From the NCBI RefSeq assembly GCF_019048265.1, contig NZ_CP077311.1, positions 1,724,501-1,788,500 on the forward strand: a DNA stretch of 64,000 nt. The letters are read 5' to 3'. This document shows, one piece after another, positions 10,336 to 20,333 of the stretch (position 1 is the first letter of the stretch; the number at the start of each line of letters is the position of its first letter). Both the position numbers and the translations under genes were made by a program. The stretch comes from Aeromonas sp. FDAARGOS 1405. GTDB taxonomy: Bacteria; Pseudomonadota; Gammaproteobacteria; Enterobacterales; Aeromonadaceae. Below the pieces are notes generated by a model. That model had not been told where the DNA came from, did no database searches, and saw only the letters and a list, made by a program, of their open reading frames with translations.

Positions 10336-10740
10336 ATGGAACAGAAAAAACGGATCTGGGTGGCGGTTGGCGTCATCGAGAATGAACGGGGCGATATCTT
10401 CATCGCCAGACGCTCCTCCGATCGCCATCAGGGGGATCGCTGGGAGTTTCCCGGTGGCAAGGTGGAGTCGGGCGAGGATCTGCTCACCGCGCTGGATCGG
10501 GAGCTGTGGGAAGAGATCGGCATCCGGGTATTGGATTGTGCTCCCTTCATGGAACTGCAACACGACTACCCCGAGAAGCAGGTATTGCTGGATATCTGGA
10601 AGGTGACTCGTTTCAGCGGTGAGCCGTTCGGCAAAGAGGGGCAGGAGTGCCTGTGGGTGCCGGTGGCCGAGCTGAACAACTACCACTTCCCCGATGCCAA
10701 TGGCCCGATTGTAGCTCGGCTACAGGGTCTGCTGGCGTGA
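10336..10740 (+). CDS. mutT: 8-oxo-dGTP diphosphatase MutT
   Basis: MutT hydrolyses oxidised purine nucleotides such as 8-oxo-dGTP to prevent A:T to C:G transversions. The 134-residue product is a single Nudix domain with a complete Nudix box (GGKVESGEDLLTALDRELWEEIG) around residues 38-60, including the metal-binding REL-x-EE core. The start is ATG 10336 behind an AGAGGT ribosome site; a TTG immediately before it is ignored. The secA-mutT order is standard in gamma-proteobacteria. Confidence 0.95.
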   Translation: MEQKKRIWVAVGVIENERGDIFIARRSSDRHQGDRWEFPGGKVESGEDLLTALDRELWEEIGIRVLDCAPFMELQHDYPEKQVLLDIWKVTRFSGEPFGKEGQECLWVPVAELNNYHFPDANGPIVARLQGLLA

Positions 10741-10759
10741 GCCGGTAGCAATCAACAAG

Positions 10760-10793
10760 CATGAAAAAAGGGCCAATCGGCCCTTTTTTCATG
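10760..10793. terminator. Bidirectional terminator between mutT and yacG
   Basis: A perfect 15-bp inverted repeat (10760-10774 and 10779-10793, loop AATC) has six A's on one arm and six T's on the other. It can therefore end both mutT on the plus strand and the yacG operon on the minus strand. Confidence 0.9.
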
Positions 10794-10817
10794 TTGCAGA
10801 GGTGCGTGACCAGGGGC

Positions 10818-11012
10818 TTACAGCCACTGATCGCCCTCTTCCGGCTCCGGCAGCAGATCCGGGTTGATCTCCCCCGGGATCCGCTTCTCTTCATCGGCCC
10901 ACTCGCCGAGATCGATCAGCTGGCAGCGCTTGCTGCAGAAGGGGCGGAACGGACTCTGCGGGCCCCACTCCACTTCGTTCTGACAGGTCGGACACTTTAC
11001 CTTGGTGACCAT
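10818..11012 (-). CDS. yacG: DNA gyrase inhibitor YacG (zinc protein)
   Basis: YacG is a small zinc-binding protein that binds GyrB and inhibits DNA gyrase in E. coli. The 64-residue product has the four-cysteine site CPTCQNEV (residues 7-14) and [15 protein letters not shown] (about 25-39), then the acidic tail seen in the family. It is the last gene of the minus-strand tap-coaE-zapD-yacG run, 9 bases after zapD, and ends just before the shared terminator. Confidence 0.95.
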   Translation of the reverse strand: MVTKVKCPTCQNEVEWGPQSPFRPFCSKRCQLIDLGEWADEEKRIPGEINPDLLPEPEEGDQWL

Positions 11013-11021
11013 AAGCCCTCC

Positions 11022-11744
11022 TTAGCAGCAGGCGAGCTGGAATGGCACATCGCCAATCGGCTGTTCGCCGGTTGGCAGGAAGCGCAGTGCAAAGCGGTTC
11101 TTGTGGCCGCTCAGGGTCGGGTAGCAGAACAGATTGCCCGGCAGCTTGATACGGATCAGCTCGGCGCTCTCGGCGGTGTCCTGGAAGAAACCGTTGCTAG
11201 CAACCTGTTCACTGAAGCTGCCTGATTCGCGCCACAGGCGCAGCAGCAGAGTGATGGCATTCATCAGCAGGTTGATATCGCTCAGCCAGCCCTGCATCTG
11301 CTGGTGACGGGTGATGGCCGGGGTTCCGAGCCAGTGGTGCAGCTGCGGCACATCGAAGGCACACAGGCCACCCGGGATGGAGAAACGCTGGCGGATGGAG
11401 CCGAGCAGACGATCCTCTTTCAGGCGGGCACCCGGGCGTGGTGAATTGAGCAGGTTGCGGGAGAGCTGGCTGCTCTCTTGCTGCATCAGCTTGATCTGCT
11501 CCAGATCGACGTCGGGCAGGCTGGCCCAGTGGCTCAGACGCTGGCCGAGACGCTCCAGATCCTTGATGAGGTCGGCGCGTAGGTCACCACGCTCCAGCAA
11601 CTCCTGCAGATCGAACAGCCCCTTGAAGAAGGCGATATGTGCCCAGGATTGTTCACTCTCCAGATTGTCGCGGATCTGGGAAAACAGGGACTCCAGACGC
11701 AGGTAGGTCCGGCTTTTTTCATTGAGGGGGAAATCGTAAATCAT
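11022..11744 (-). CDS. zapD: Cell division protein ZapD
   Basis: ZapD crosslinks FtsZ filaments by binding the FtsZ C-terminal peptide. The 240-residue product is near the E. coli length (247) and starts MIYDFPLNEKSRTYLRLESL, the conserved family N-terminus. The frame is open upstream to 11891, but ATG 11744 starts the conserved part; the upstream extension overlaps coaE in another frame. It lies between coaE and yacG, the same order as in E. coli. Confidence 0.95.
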   Translation of the reverse strand: MIYDFPLNEKSRTYLRLESLFSQIRDNLESEQSWAHIAFFKGLFDLQELLERGDLRADLIKDLERLGQRLSHWASLPDVDLEQIKLMQQESSQLSRNLLNSPRPGARLKEDRLLGSIRQRFSIPGGLCAFDVPQLHHWLGTPAITRHQQMQGWLSDINLLMNAITLLLRLWRESGSFSEQVASNGFFQDTAESAELIRIKLPGNLFCYPTLSGHKNRFALRFLPTGEQPIGDVPFQLACC

Positions 11745-11781
11745 GCCTAATCCTGGCCAGCCATAAACCGGCCTAGTGTAC

Positions 11782-12396
11782 TCACACTTGGCGGGCTTGT
11801 TGAGAGGCAATTGCCAGATATGTCTCGTGCAGTGCCAAAATCCGCGTTTTAATCGCCATTTCGCTGTCATTGTGGTTTTCGATGACATCATCCGCCACAG
11901 CTAGCCGTTCTGTCCGGCTCGCCTGAGCAGCGATGATGGCTTTGGCCTGCTCGGTGCTGACGCCATCCCGACGGCAGGTTCGCTCAATCTGGGTGGCTTC
12001 GTCCACATCGATCACCAGCACCCGGTTGGCGAGGCCGGTGAGTTTGTTCTCCACCAGCAGCGGCACCACCAGCAGGCAGTAAGGTGAACTGGCCGCGGCG
12101 CACTGGCGCAGCATTTCGCTGCGAATCAGCGGGTGGAGCAAAGCATTGAGCCACTCCTTGGCCTGTGGGTTACTGAAGACCCGCTCGCGCAGGGCGCGAC
12201 GGTCGAGTTGACCGCTCGGATCAATCACATCCGGGCCAAAATGGTCGGTGATGGCGGCAAGGGCCGGGGTGCCCGGCTCGACCACTTCGCGGGCGATCAC
12301 ATCTGCATCCACCACCTCGATACCCAGCGCGGCAAACTGATTGGCGATAGTTGTCTTGCCGCTGCCGATACCACCTGTGATAGCAACTACATACAT
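11782..12396 (-). CDS. coaE: Dephospho-CoA kinase
   Basis: CoaE phosphorylates the 3'-hydroxyl of dephospho-CoA, the last step of coenzyme A synthesis. The 204-residue product is a P-loop kinase with [18 protein letters not shown] at the N-terminus. It also shows the conserved [15 protein letters not shown] segment and the lid/CoA-domain region ([12 protein letters not shown]). ATG 12396 is preferred over the longer open frame because MYVVAITGG is the conserved start. The gene follows tapD by 13 bases, the usual pilD-coaE arrangement. Confidence 0.95.
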   Translation of the reverse strand: MYVVAITGGIGSGKTTIANQFAALGIEVVDADVIAREVVEPGTPALAAITDHFGPDVIDPSGQLDRRALRERVFSNPQAKEWLNALLHPLIRSEMLRQCAAASSPYCLLVVPLLVENKLTGLANRVLVIDVDEATQIERTCRRDGVSTEQAKAIIAAQASRTERLAVADDVIENHNDSEMAIKTRILALHETYLAIASQQARQV

Positions 12397-12409
12397 GGGG
12401 GCCTCTTGC

Positions 12410-13282
12410 TCAAAGCAGGGTAGAAAGATACCAGCGGGTGATGGTATCGCCCCACAGCAGGGCAATCCAGCCCGCGATGGCGAGGTAGGGGCCGAAGGGG
12501 ATGGGCTTACTCTGATGGTGTTTGTGCAAAGCGATCAGACTGATGCCGATCACGGCGCCGACCAGGGATGAGAGCAGCAGAATTATGGGCAGCGCCTGCC
12601 AGCCGAGCCAGGCGCCCAGCGCCGCCAGCAGCTTGAAGTCGCCATATCCCATCCCCTCCTTGCCGGTGAGCAGCTTGAAAGCCCAGTAGAGGCTCCAGAG
12701 CACCAGATAGCCCGCCATGGCGCCAATCACTGCATCAGCCAAGGGGACGAAGCCACCTGCCAGATTGAACAGCAGCCCGCTCCACAGCAGGGGCAGGGTG
12801 AGCTGGTCTGGCAACAACATCTTGTCGAGATCGATAAAGGTGAGGGCGACCAGTACCCAGGTCAGCAGCAGGGCGGCCAGCGTGCCCCAGCCTGGTGTAA
12901 TCACCATGGCAACAGCAACCGAGAGCAGGGCGGTCAGCAGCTCCACCAGTGGATAGCGGGCCGAGATGGGGGCCTGACAGCCGCGGCAACGCCCCTTGAG
13001 CCAGAGCCAGCTCAACAGCGGGATGTTTTCCAGCGCAGTGATGGCGTGGCCACAGTGAGGGCATGCGGAGCGGGGGACCATCAGGTTGTAGCGCTCTGGC
13101 GCAGTGGCCTCCTCATCGGGGGAAAAGTAGCCGCGATACTCGGCCTGCCACTCCCGCTCCAGCATGATGGGCAAGCGGTGGATCACCACGTTGAGGAAAC
13201 TGCCGATCATCAGGGAAAAGATAAAAACCAGCGAGAAATAGAGCCAAGGCAAGCCGTGAGCCAGCTCGAGAAGAAGTGTCAT
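12410..13282 (-). CDS. tapD: Prepilin peptidase / N-methyltransferase TapD
   Basis: TapD cleaves the leader of type IV prepilins and pseudopilins and N-methylates the new Phe1. In Aeromonas the same enzyme also serves type II secretion. The 290-residue integral membrane protein has the paired zinc cysteines CPHCGH and CRGC in the cytoplasmic loop (about residues 70-100). It also has the peptidase aspartates, in [17 protein letters not shown] and in [18 protein letters not shown], and about eight hydrophobic segments. ATG 13282 is chosen; a TTG two codons earlier is also in frame. Confidence 0.96.
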   Translation of the reverse strand: MTLLLELAHGLPWLYFSLVFIFSLMIGSFLNVVIHRLPIMLEREWQAEYRGYFSPDEEATAPERYNLMVPRSACPHCGHAITALENIPLLSWLWLKGRCRGCQAPISARYPLVELLTALLSVAVAMVITPGWGTLAALLLTWVLVALTFIDLDKMLLPDQLTLPLLWSGLLFNLAGGFVPLADAVIGAMAGYLVLWSLYWAFKLLTGKEGMGYGDFKLLAALGAWLGWQALPIILLLSSLVGAVIGISLIALHKHHQSKPIPFGPYLAIAGWIALLWGDTITRWYLSTLL

Positions 13283-13343
13283 AACCAACCGTCAGTTATT
13301 AAATGAGGGGAAGGGCATGGTTGTGGCGCCATGCCCTGATGAA

Positions 13344-14585
13344 TCAGCCCACCACGTCGCCAAGCTTGAAGATGGGCAAGTACATGGCAATAACCATGCC
13401 GCCGACCAGCACCCCCAGCACCACCATGATGAGGGGTTCCAACAAGCTGGTGAGGCCATCGACCAGGTCGTCCACCTCTTGCTCGAAGATGGTGGCAACT
13501 TTGGAGAGCATATCATCGATGGCACCGGACTCCTCGCCGATCATCACCATCTGGATCACCATGTCCGGGAAGAGATCGACGGTGCGCATTGCCACGTTGA
13601 TCTGCATACCGGCCACCACCTCGTTGCGAATGGCCATAACGGCGGTGCGATAGACATAGTTGCCGGAGGCACCTGCTGCCGAAATCAGCGCATCCACCAG
13701 CGGGATACCGGCGGAGAAGGTGGTCGACAGGGTGCGGGCAAAGCGGGCCATCGCTGCCTTGTGCAGGATCATCCCGACTACCGGAATGGTGAGCACAAAC
13801 TTGTCGGTATTGTCCCTTACCTTCTGGGAGGCGCGCCAGGCGCGCACATAGAGGAAGATGGCGAGCGCAGCTCCGCCAAAGAAGACATACCACCAGTTCT
13901 GCATAAAGCGTGAGATGCCGATGACAAACTGGGTGAACACCGGCAGCTCGGCGCCAAAGCTCTTGAAGATATCCTCGAACTGGGGGATGACGAATAGCAG
14001 CAGGATGGAAGTCACCACTATGGCCACCAGAATAACCATGGTGGGATAGAACATGGCCTTCTTGATCTTCGACTTGAGCGCTTCCGACTTTTCCCGATAG
14101 GTGGCGATACGGTCGTAGATGGTCTCCAGCGCACCGGATTGCTCCCCCGCCTCAACCAGATCGCAGTAGAGATCGTCAAAATGGCGAGGGTGGCGGCGCA
14201 ACGCCTCCGACATGGGGGTTCCGGTCTCAACATCGGAGGCGATCTCACCCATCAGCTCGCGCATGGCGGCTTTCTCGTGGCTGCGGGCGATGATCTGCAG
14301 GCTCTGTACTAGTGGTACGCCGGCGGAGAGCATGGTGGTGATCTGGCGGGAGATAATCGCGATATCCATCGGCTTGATCTTGGCGCCGCCCTTGGAGAAG
14401 AGCCCCTGGGATTTTTTGGCCACCTTGGTGACGTTTACCCCCTGCTTGCGCAGCTCCGCCTTGACGGTATTGATGCTGTCAGCCTGCAGCTCGCCGGAGA
14501 CCTTCTGCCCCTTGCGATTGACCCCGTGCCAGCGGAAGGCGAAGACTTTTTTCGGGGGGGTGTTCTTTTTCGTTAGGGTTGCCAT
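13344..14585 (-). CDS. tapC: Type IV pilus inner-membrane platform protein TapC
   Basis: TapC is the PilC/GspF-type platform protein that couples the extension ATPase to pilin assembly. The 413-residue protein contains two GspF domains, about residues 75-200 and 280-400, and three membrane segments. Motifs include SRQITTMLSAGVPLVQSLQII and its internal echo ARTLSTTFSAGIPLVDALI, reflecting the domain repeat. ATG 14585 follows a clear AGGA ribosome site at about 14591-14594. It lies between tapB and tapD, the canonical order. Confidence 0.96.
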   Translation of the reverse strand: MATLTKKNTPPKKVFAFRWHGVNRKGQKVSGELQADSINTVKAELRKQGVNVTKVAKKSQGLFSKGGAKIKPMDIAIISRQITTMLSAGVPLVQSLQIIARSHEKAAMRELMGEIASDVETGTPMSEALRRHPRHFDDLYCDLVEAGEQSGALETIYDRIATYREKSEALKSKIKKAMFYPTMVILVAIVVTSILLLFVIPQFEDIFKSFGAELPVFTQFVIGISRFMQNWWYVFFGGAALAIFLYVRAWRASQKVRDNTDKFVLTIPVVGMILHKAAMARFARTLSTTFSAGIPLVDALISAAGASGNYVYRTAVMAIRNEVVAGMQINVAMRTVDLFPDMVIQMVMIGEESGAIDDMLSKVATIFEQEVDDLVDGLTSLLEPLIMVVLGVLVGGMVIAMYLPIFKLGDVVG

Positions 14586-14714
14586 CTTTGCATCCTGCAA
14601 TTGGGCGGATGGTCAGGGAGCCCCTGAACCATCTGACCTGATAAATATCCTCAAACGGCTTGGCACCATCTGGTCGCTTGCTGGTAGATCATCTTGCTCG
14701 CATCTTGGCGAGGT

Positions 14715-16421
14715 TTAATTGGTGGTGACCCGGTTGACCTCGGCCAGGCTGGTGACACCGAGCCGAGCCTTCTCCAGTCCCGAGGTGCGCAGGGTGCGCA
14801 TGCCCTCTTTCTGGGCAATCGCCGCAATTTGCAGGGAGTTGGCCCCCTGCATGATCAATTTTGCGATATTTTCCGACATTAGCATGATTTCGTAGATGCC
14901 GACTCGCCCCTTGTAGCCACCGGAACACTCCTTGCAACCAACCGGTTTGAACAGTCGCAAGCCGGCTGCCAGCTGCTGTGGGGTAAAACCCAGTTCCAGC
15001 AGCTCGGCTTCCGGCACTACCTCCGGCGCCTTGCAGTGGTCGCAAAGCTTGCGGGCCAGCCGCTGGGCCATGATCAGGGTGACCGAAGAGGCAATATTGA
15101 AGGCGGGCACCCCCATATTCATCATCCGGGTCAGGGTTTCGGCAGCCGAGTTGGTATGCAGGGTTGAGAGCACCAGGTGGCCGGTTTGTGCCGCCTTTAT
15201 GGCGATCTCGGCGGTTTCGAGATCCCGTATCTCCCCCACCATCACCACATCCGGATCTTGCCGCAAGAAGGAGCGCAGGGCGCTGGCAAAGGTGAGCCCC
15301 GCCTTGGGGTTGACCTGTACCTGGTTGACGCCCGGCAGATTGATCTCCACCGGATCTTCGGCGGTGGAGATGTTTACCTCGGTGGTGTTGAGAATATTGA
15401 GGCCGGTATAGAGCGAGACCGTCTTGCCCGAGCCGGTGGGGCCGGTGACCAGTATCATCCCCTGCGGTTTCGAGAGGGCTCGCAGGTACTGTGCCTTCTG
15501 GCGGTCGTCAAAGCCAAGCTGCTCGATATTGAGGCGGGCCGCCGAGGAGTCGAGCAGACGGATAACGATCTTCTCCCCCCACATGGTGGGCAGGGTGTTG
15601 ACCCGCATATCCATCGACTTGTTGCGCGATAGCTTCAATTTGATGCGGCCATCCTGCGGCAGCCGCCGCTCGGCGATATCGAGCCGCGCCATCACCTTGA
15701 GGCGGGCAGAGAAGCGGTTGGCCAGATTGACCGGCGGGGTAGCGATTTCGTGCAGAATACCGTCGATGCGAAAGCGCACCCGATATTTGAACTCATAGGG
15801 CTCGAAGTGCAGGTCGGAGGCACCGCGCTTGATGGCATCCATCAGGATCTTGTTGATGTACTTGACGATGGGGGCGTCGTCATCGGCGGTATTGACGCTC
15901 TCGTCCAGCCGGCTGTTCTCGTCGCTTACCTCGAGGTCGGAGATCTCGGCCTCGTCGATATCCTCCATGCCGAGGGCGTCGTTTTCGCTCTCCAGCAGCT
16001 TGCCGATGGCGGCGGTAAGCTTGTTCTCCTCCACCAGCAGCGCTTCGGTATGAAGGCCGAAACTGAAGCCAAAGTCCTCCAGGGCCGAGACATTGGTCGG
16101 ATCCGACATGGCGATATAGAGGGTGTGGCCCTGGGTATAGATGGGCAGGACGTGGTGTTTCTCAATCAGCTTCTGATTGAGGTACTTCTGCGGGATCTCG
16201 GCCAAATCGAAGGCGGCAAGATCCAGCAGAGGTACCCCATACTCCAGCTCGCAAAAATCGGCGAGCGCCTTGCTGTCGAGGATGTCGTTTTCTATCAGAA
16301 AGGTGACAAAAGGTTTACGCTGGGCCTTCGCCTGGCTTAGATAGCGCTGGGACTCCTCTTCACTGATCAGTGAAGAGGCGGCCAGGCTTAACGCCAGGCC
16401 GCTATTAGGGCTAGAGGTCAT
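14715..16421 (-). CDS. tapB: Type IV pilus extension ATPase TapB
   Basis: TapB is the hexameric PilB/GspE-type ATPase that powers pilus extension from the cytoplasm. The 568-residue product has an N-terminal MshEN/GspE domain, the Walker A motif [16 protein letters not shown], the Asp box and the [11 protein letters not shown]is box. A four-cysteine zinc site (CDHC ... CKEC) lies near residues 475-520. The start is 6 bases after tapA, so the genes are likely co-transcribed, although pilin mRNA is usually far more abundant than the rest. Confidence 0.97.
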   Translation of the reverse strand: MTSSPNSGLALSLAASSLISEEESQRYLSQAKAQRKPFVTFLIENDILDSKALADFCELEYGVPLLDLAAFDLAEIPQKYLNQKLIEKHHVLPIYTQGHTLYIAMSDPTNVSALEDFGFSFGLHTEALLVEENKLTAAIGKLLESENDALGMEDIDEAEISDLEVSDENSRLDESVNTADDDAPIVKYINKILMDAIKRGASDLHFEPYEFKYRVRFRIDGILHEIATPPVNLANRFSARLKVMARLDIAERRLPQDGRIKLKLSRNKSMDMRVNTLPTMWGEKIVIRLLDSSAARLNIEQLGFDDRQKAQYLRALSKPQGMILVTGPTGSGKTVSLYTGLNILNTTEVNISTAEDPVEINLPGVNQVQVNPKAGLTFASALRSFLRQDPDVVMVGEIRDLETAEIAIKAAQTGHLVLSTLHTNSAAETLTRMMNMGVPAFNIASSVTLIMAQRLARKLCDHCKAPEVVPEAELLELGFTPQQLAAGLRLFKPVGCKECSGGYKGRVGIYEIMLMSENIAKLIMQGANSLQIAAIAQKEGMRTLRTSGLEKARLGVTSLAEVNRVTTN

Positions 16422-16427
16422 AAATGC

Positions 16428-16853
16428 TCATGAGCAGTTATTGGTGGCACCAGATGTCGGTCCCCACAATACTCGACCATTATCAAGAACAGGGGTCAGA
16501 CTAATTTGGCATCCATTGGTGCCATCGCCGGTGTCAGGGGTGCCCTCTCCGGTAATTACTCCATTATTCACATCCATATTAACAACTTTGCTTGTGCCAC
16601 TGGCCCCAGATATTGCAGCGGGAATGCCTTTAGTTCCAGCATCACACCCAATTAATGTTTGTGTAGACTGAGCACATACTTCTACGCCGGTCTTATAGCC
16701 ACCAGTAGCTGCAACCACTTCAGTCGCCCTTGCTCGTCGAGTGTAATCTTGATACGCCGGCAGCGCTACCGCCGCCAGAATGGCCACGATCGCGACCACG
16801 ATCATCAATTCAATAAGGGTAAAGCCTGATTGTTTCTTCATTTTACTGTTCAT
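16428..16853 (-). CDS. tapA: Type IV major pilin TapA
   Basis: TapA is a type IVa pilin, the subunit of the Tap pilus. The product has a short basic leader, then the processing site [21 protein letters not shown] with Glu5, followed by a globular domain with four cysteines. The last two, in GCQISL and near the C-terminus (NNCS), probably close the D-loop. ATG 16853 has an AAGGAT ribosome site about 9 bases before it and gives a 10-residue leader. ATG 16841 would give the commoner 6-residue leader but has no ribosome site. The variable C-terminal part is visibly AT-richer than its neighbours. Confidence 0.95.
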   Translation of the reverse strand: MNSKMKKQSGFTLIELMIVVAIVAILAAVALPAYQDYTRRARATEVVAATGGYKTGVEVCAQSTQTLIGCDAGTKGIPAAISGASGTSKVVNMDVNNGVITGEGTPDTGDGTNGCQISLTPVLDNGRVLWGPTSGATNNCS

Positions 16854-16916
16854 GAAAAATATCCTTTTATCCTTGGTTCCTGGGAAGTGCCGGTGGAAAA
16901 TCATCTGCACGTCAGT

Positions 16917-16944
16917 ATCTTATCCGAGCTGTCAGGGGTGGCAA
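16917..16944 (-). promoter_or_regulatory. Candidate tapA promoter
   Basis: On the minus strand TTGCCA (16944-16939) is followed after 16 bases by TAAGAT (16922-16917), about 64 bases before the tapA start. It fits a sigma70 promoter. I did not find a convincing sigma54 -24/-12 pair here. Confidence 0.4.
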
Positions 16945-17090
16945 CAGAGATTGTCTATTTTGTTAATCACACTTCTTTCATTTAGCAAAAACTTGATGCG
17001 TGTCATAAAAGAAGTGGCCTCCTATGACTCTTTATATTGCCGGAATCGGGTCCGTCTTAACACTCCTTTGCCGAGGGATCCTGCATAAAG

Positions 17091-17115
17091 AAAAGGCGCC
17101 CATGGCGCCTTTTGC
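17091..17115 (-). terminator. nadC terminator
   Basis: AAAAGGCGCC (17091-17100) and GGCGCCTTTT (17104-17113) form a 10-bp stem. Read on the minus strand, the T-rich arm continues as TTTTCTTTAT, so it ends the nadC transcript before tapA. Confidence 0.8.
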
Positions 17116-17167
17116 AAGTTGTTTGTCCGGTTAGGCCGAGTATTTGCTCAGGTCCCGGTAATTTGGC

Positions 17168-18034
<867 letters not shown>

Positions 18035-18505
18035 TTATTCCTGCAAGGGTCTGAGCAGCAGTTGCCGCTCCTTTTGAACCAGCTCCAGCCGACCGAGGGC
18101 GTTCATGCCAACCAGCACTTCGTCACCGTCTGCCGCCGGATTGATAAAGATGGCCAGATCGTACAAGGTCAATGGCCCCATCGCCAGCGTTTCGATGGTG
18201 CCGTTGCCGACCCGGATCTGCCCCGCAGCGGTATTGACCTGGCTGCTGCCATAAGCTGTCAGGCCGAGGCGCTCGGCAACCTGTTGCGGGATGGTGATGC
18301 GTGTAGCGCCGGTATCGAGCAGCAGTTGCACCGGTTGGCCGTTGATGGCACCCTCCAGACGATAGTGGCCACTCTGGTCGGCCCGCAGCAACAGCTCGCC
18401 GCTGGCGGTGACGCTCGGTTGGTTGCGGGAGTGAAAATAGAGGGTCAGCAGGCCCATCAAAGAGAGCCAGGCCAGTAACCACATCCAGCGTGCCGTGTGC
18501 TGCAT
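18035..18505 (-). CDS. Retropepsin-like aspartic protease, membrane-anchored
   Basis: This is a 156-residue member of the bacterial clan AA (retropepsin-like, TIGR02281-type) family. It has one N-terminal membrane segment (about residues 7-25), then a single protease lobe whose catalytic motif LLLDTGATRITIP lies near residues 61-73. Flap-like and hydrophobic-Gly motifs follow (AAGQIRVGNGTIETL, VLVGMNALGRLEL). Such enzymes act as dimers; the substrate of this one is unknown. It is immediately upstream of nadC and divergent from ampD. Confidence 0.88.
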   Translation of the reverse strand: MQHTARWMWLLAWLSLMGLLTLYFHSRNQPSVTASGELLLRADQSGHYRLEGAINGQPVQLLLDTGATRITIPQQVAERLGLTAYGSSQVNTAAGQIRVGNGTIETLAMGPLTLYDLAIFINPAADGDEVLVGMNALGRLELVQKERQLLLRPLQE

Positions 18506-18635
18506 ACCCCATCCATATCGAGCGGAAGATGACTCAGCCTAACATACCATTTCCCGTTGATTCAGTGAGTTGGTGTCGGGTTGCCTATCAGGTATCTTCG
18601 TTTTTTCGCCATTTAGCAGCCAACTCGAGTAGCCG

Positions 18636-19211
18636 ATGACTCAACTCCCTTCGCAACCTTGTTTCTCTATCGATGCTGCTGGCTGGTGCCAGCAGGCGCG
18701 CCGGGTGCCTTCTCCTCACCACAACGAGCGGGCCGTGCCGGACGATATCTCCCTGCTGGTGGTGCATGGCATCAGCCTGCCGCCGGGGGAGTTTGGTGGC
18801 CCCTTTATCGACGATCTTTTTATGGGGCGGCTCGACCCCGATGCCCACCCCTATTTTGCCGGTATCCATCAGTTGCGGGTTTCGGCCCATTGCTTGATCC
18901 GCCGTGATGGCGAGTTGGTGCAGTATGTGCCGTTTGGCGCACGCGCCTGGCATGCTGGTATCTCGAGCTGGCAGGGGAGAGAGGCATGCAATGACTTCTC
19001 CATCGGCATCGAGCTGGAAGGGACCGACGAGACCCCCTACACCGAGGCTCAATATCGGGCACTGGTAGGGCTCACTCGAGCCATTTCAGAACGCTATCCG
19101 GCGATTACCCGCGAAAAAATTGTCGGTCATTGCGACATAGCGCCAGGGCGCAAGACGGATCCCGGTGCCAGTTTTCAGTGGGATTACTACTGGCAACTAC
19201 TAAACAGCTAA
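18636..19211 (+). CDS. ampD: 1,6-anhydro-N-acetylmuramyl-L-alanine amidase AmpD
   Basis: AmpD is the cytoplasmic zinc amidase that removes the stem peptide from anhydro-muropeptides during cell-wall recycling. Its loss derepresses AmpR-controlled beta-lactamases, which matters in Aeromonas. The 191-residue product shows the first zinc histidine in LLVVHGISLP, the AWHAGISSWQGR segment, and the second histidine with the aspartate ligand in VGHCDIAPGRKTDPG. The start ATG 18636 has only a weak ribosome site. No ampE follows; pdhR comes next. Confidence 0.96.
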   Translation: MTQLPSQPCFSIDAAGWCQQARRVPSPHHNERAVPDDISLLVVHGISLPPGEFGGPFIDDLFMGRLDPDAHPYFAGIHQLRVSAHCLIRRDGELVQYVPFGARAWHAGISSWQGREACNDFSIGIELEGTDETPYTEAQYRALVGLTRAISERYPAITREKIVGHCDIAPGRKTDPGASFQWDYYWQLLNS

Positions 19212-19246
19212 AGTAAATATTCAAATTTAGTTTGGATTTTAAAATC

Positions 19247-19276
19247 AATGGCTTGCCGATCTGGCAGGCCATTTTT
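19247..19276 (+). terminator. ampD terminator
   Basis: AATGGCTTGCC (19247-19257) and GGCAGGCCATT (19263-19273) form an 11-bp stem with one G-T pair and a GATCT loop, followed by a T run. Confidence 0.85.
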
Positions 19277-19456
19277 GCCTCTGGTTGCACATATGTTATT
19301 TGTGAGCGTGGTCAAGAATATTGGTCAGACCATTTTCTATGAGCTAAATCATGTTTCCTCTGCTTTACCCCTTAAGTGGTGGGGGTGATTCTTGACTCAG
19401 ATCATCTTTTGAGTGGACTTTTCAAAAGGCCTCTGCTAATTTTCGCCCCATCCATG

Positions 19457-19475
19457 AAATTGGTAATACCAATTT
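19457..19475 (+). promoter_or_regulatory. PdhR operator
   Basis: AAATTGGTAATACCAATTT is a perfect 8+3+8 palindrome. It matches the PdhR box (ATTGGTnnnACCAAT) and lies only 14 bases before the pdhR start codon. Repression of pdhR-aceEF, relieved by pyruvate, is the established mode for this family. Confidence 0.9.
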
Positions 19476-19489
19476 AACAAAGTAGCCTC

Positions 19490-20254
19490 ATGCCCTATCG
19501 CAAGATTACGCAACCCAAGTTGGCCGACTCCATTGTCGCCGAGCTGGAACAGATGATTCTGGAAGGCAGCCTGCAGCCGGGGCAGAAATTGCCTCCCGAG
19601 CGGGAACTCGCCATCCAGTTTCAGGTATCGCGCCCCTCCCTGCGCGAAGCCATCCAGCGGCTGGAAGCGCGCGGGTTGCTTTATCGCCGTCAGGGCGGCG
19701 GCACTTATGTGCAGAATGCCCTGAGCAAGGGGATGGCCGATCCTCTGTTCGAACTGCTCAGTACTCACCCGGAAGCCCGGTATGACCTGCTGGAGTTTCG
19801 CCACGCGCTGGAGGGCATCTGTGCCTACTACGCCGCCTTGCGGGGAACCGGGTCTGATTTCGAGCGCATTCGTCAGGTACAAATCACCATCGAAGAGGCG
19901 GGCCAGTCGGGCTCGCTGGTGGCCGAATCGGCAGCCGTCACCCAGTTTTATCTGGCGGTGGCCGAGGCGTCCCACAACGTGGTGCTGCTGCACCTGCTGC
20001 GGGCCATGAGCCCCATGCTCGAGCAGAACATTCTGCAGAATAACGAGATTTTGAATCGCCGCCCGGGAGTGGTAGCCAAGATACGTCGCCATCGCGCGAA
20101 TCTGATCGAGGCTATTCTTTCGGGGGCTCCGGAGCGGGCCAGAACAGCTTGTCATGAGCATCTGGCCTTTATCGAGGACACCTTGTTGGATATGCAGAGG
20201 GAAGACAGCCGGATCCAGCGATCCATGCGTCGGATCCGTCAGCAGGAAAACTAA
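19490..20254 (+). CDS. pdhR: Pyruvate dehydrogenase complex repressor PdhR
   Basis: PdhR is a GntR/FadR-type repressor that releases DNA when it binds pyruvate. The 254-residue product has an N-terminal winged helix (about residues 9-72), with [20 protein letters not shown] and the recognition segment [20 protein letters not shown]. An FCD effector domain fills the rest. It heads the pdhR-aceEF-lpdA cluster, and its own operator lies directly upstream, so it is autoregulated. The segment just before ATG 19490 lacks an obvious ribosome site. Confidence 0.96.
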   Translation: MPYRKITQPKLADSIVAELEQMILEGSLQPGQKLPPERELAIQFQVSRPSLREAIQRLEARGLLYRRQGGGTYVQNALSKGMADPLFELLSTHPEARYDLLEFRHALEGICAYYAALRGTGSDFERIRQVQITIEEAGQSGSLVAESAAVTQFYLAVAEASHNVVLLHLLRAMSPMLEQNILQNNEILNRRPGVVAKIRRHRANLIEAILSGAPERARTACHEHLAFIEDTLLDMQREDSRIQRSMRRIRQQEN

Positions 20255-20333
20255 TCCCACAAGGCTTTATTGTCGAATGCTTGCGCCCTTCGCCGTGCAA
20301 TGCCGTGCAATCACAACAACATAGGAACCAGCC

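Noticed and set aside
16911-17090. Sigma54 promoter for tapA
   Set aside because: No GG-N10-GC pair with a convincing context was found; a sigma70-like pair fits better.
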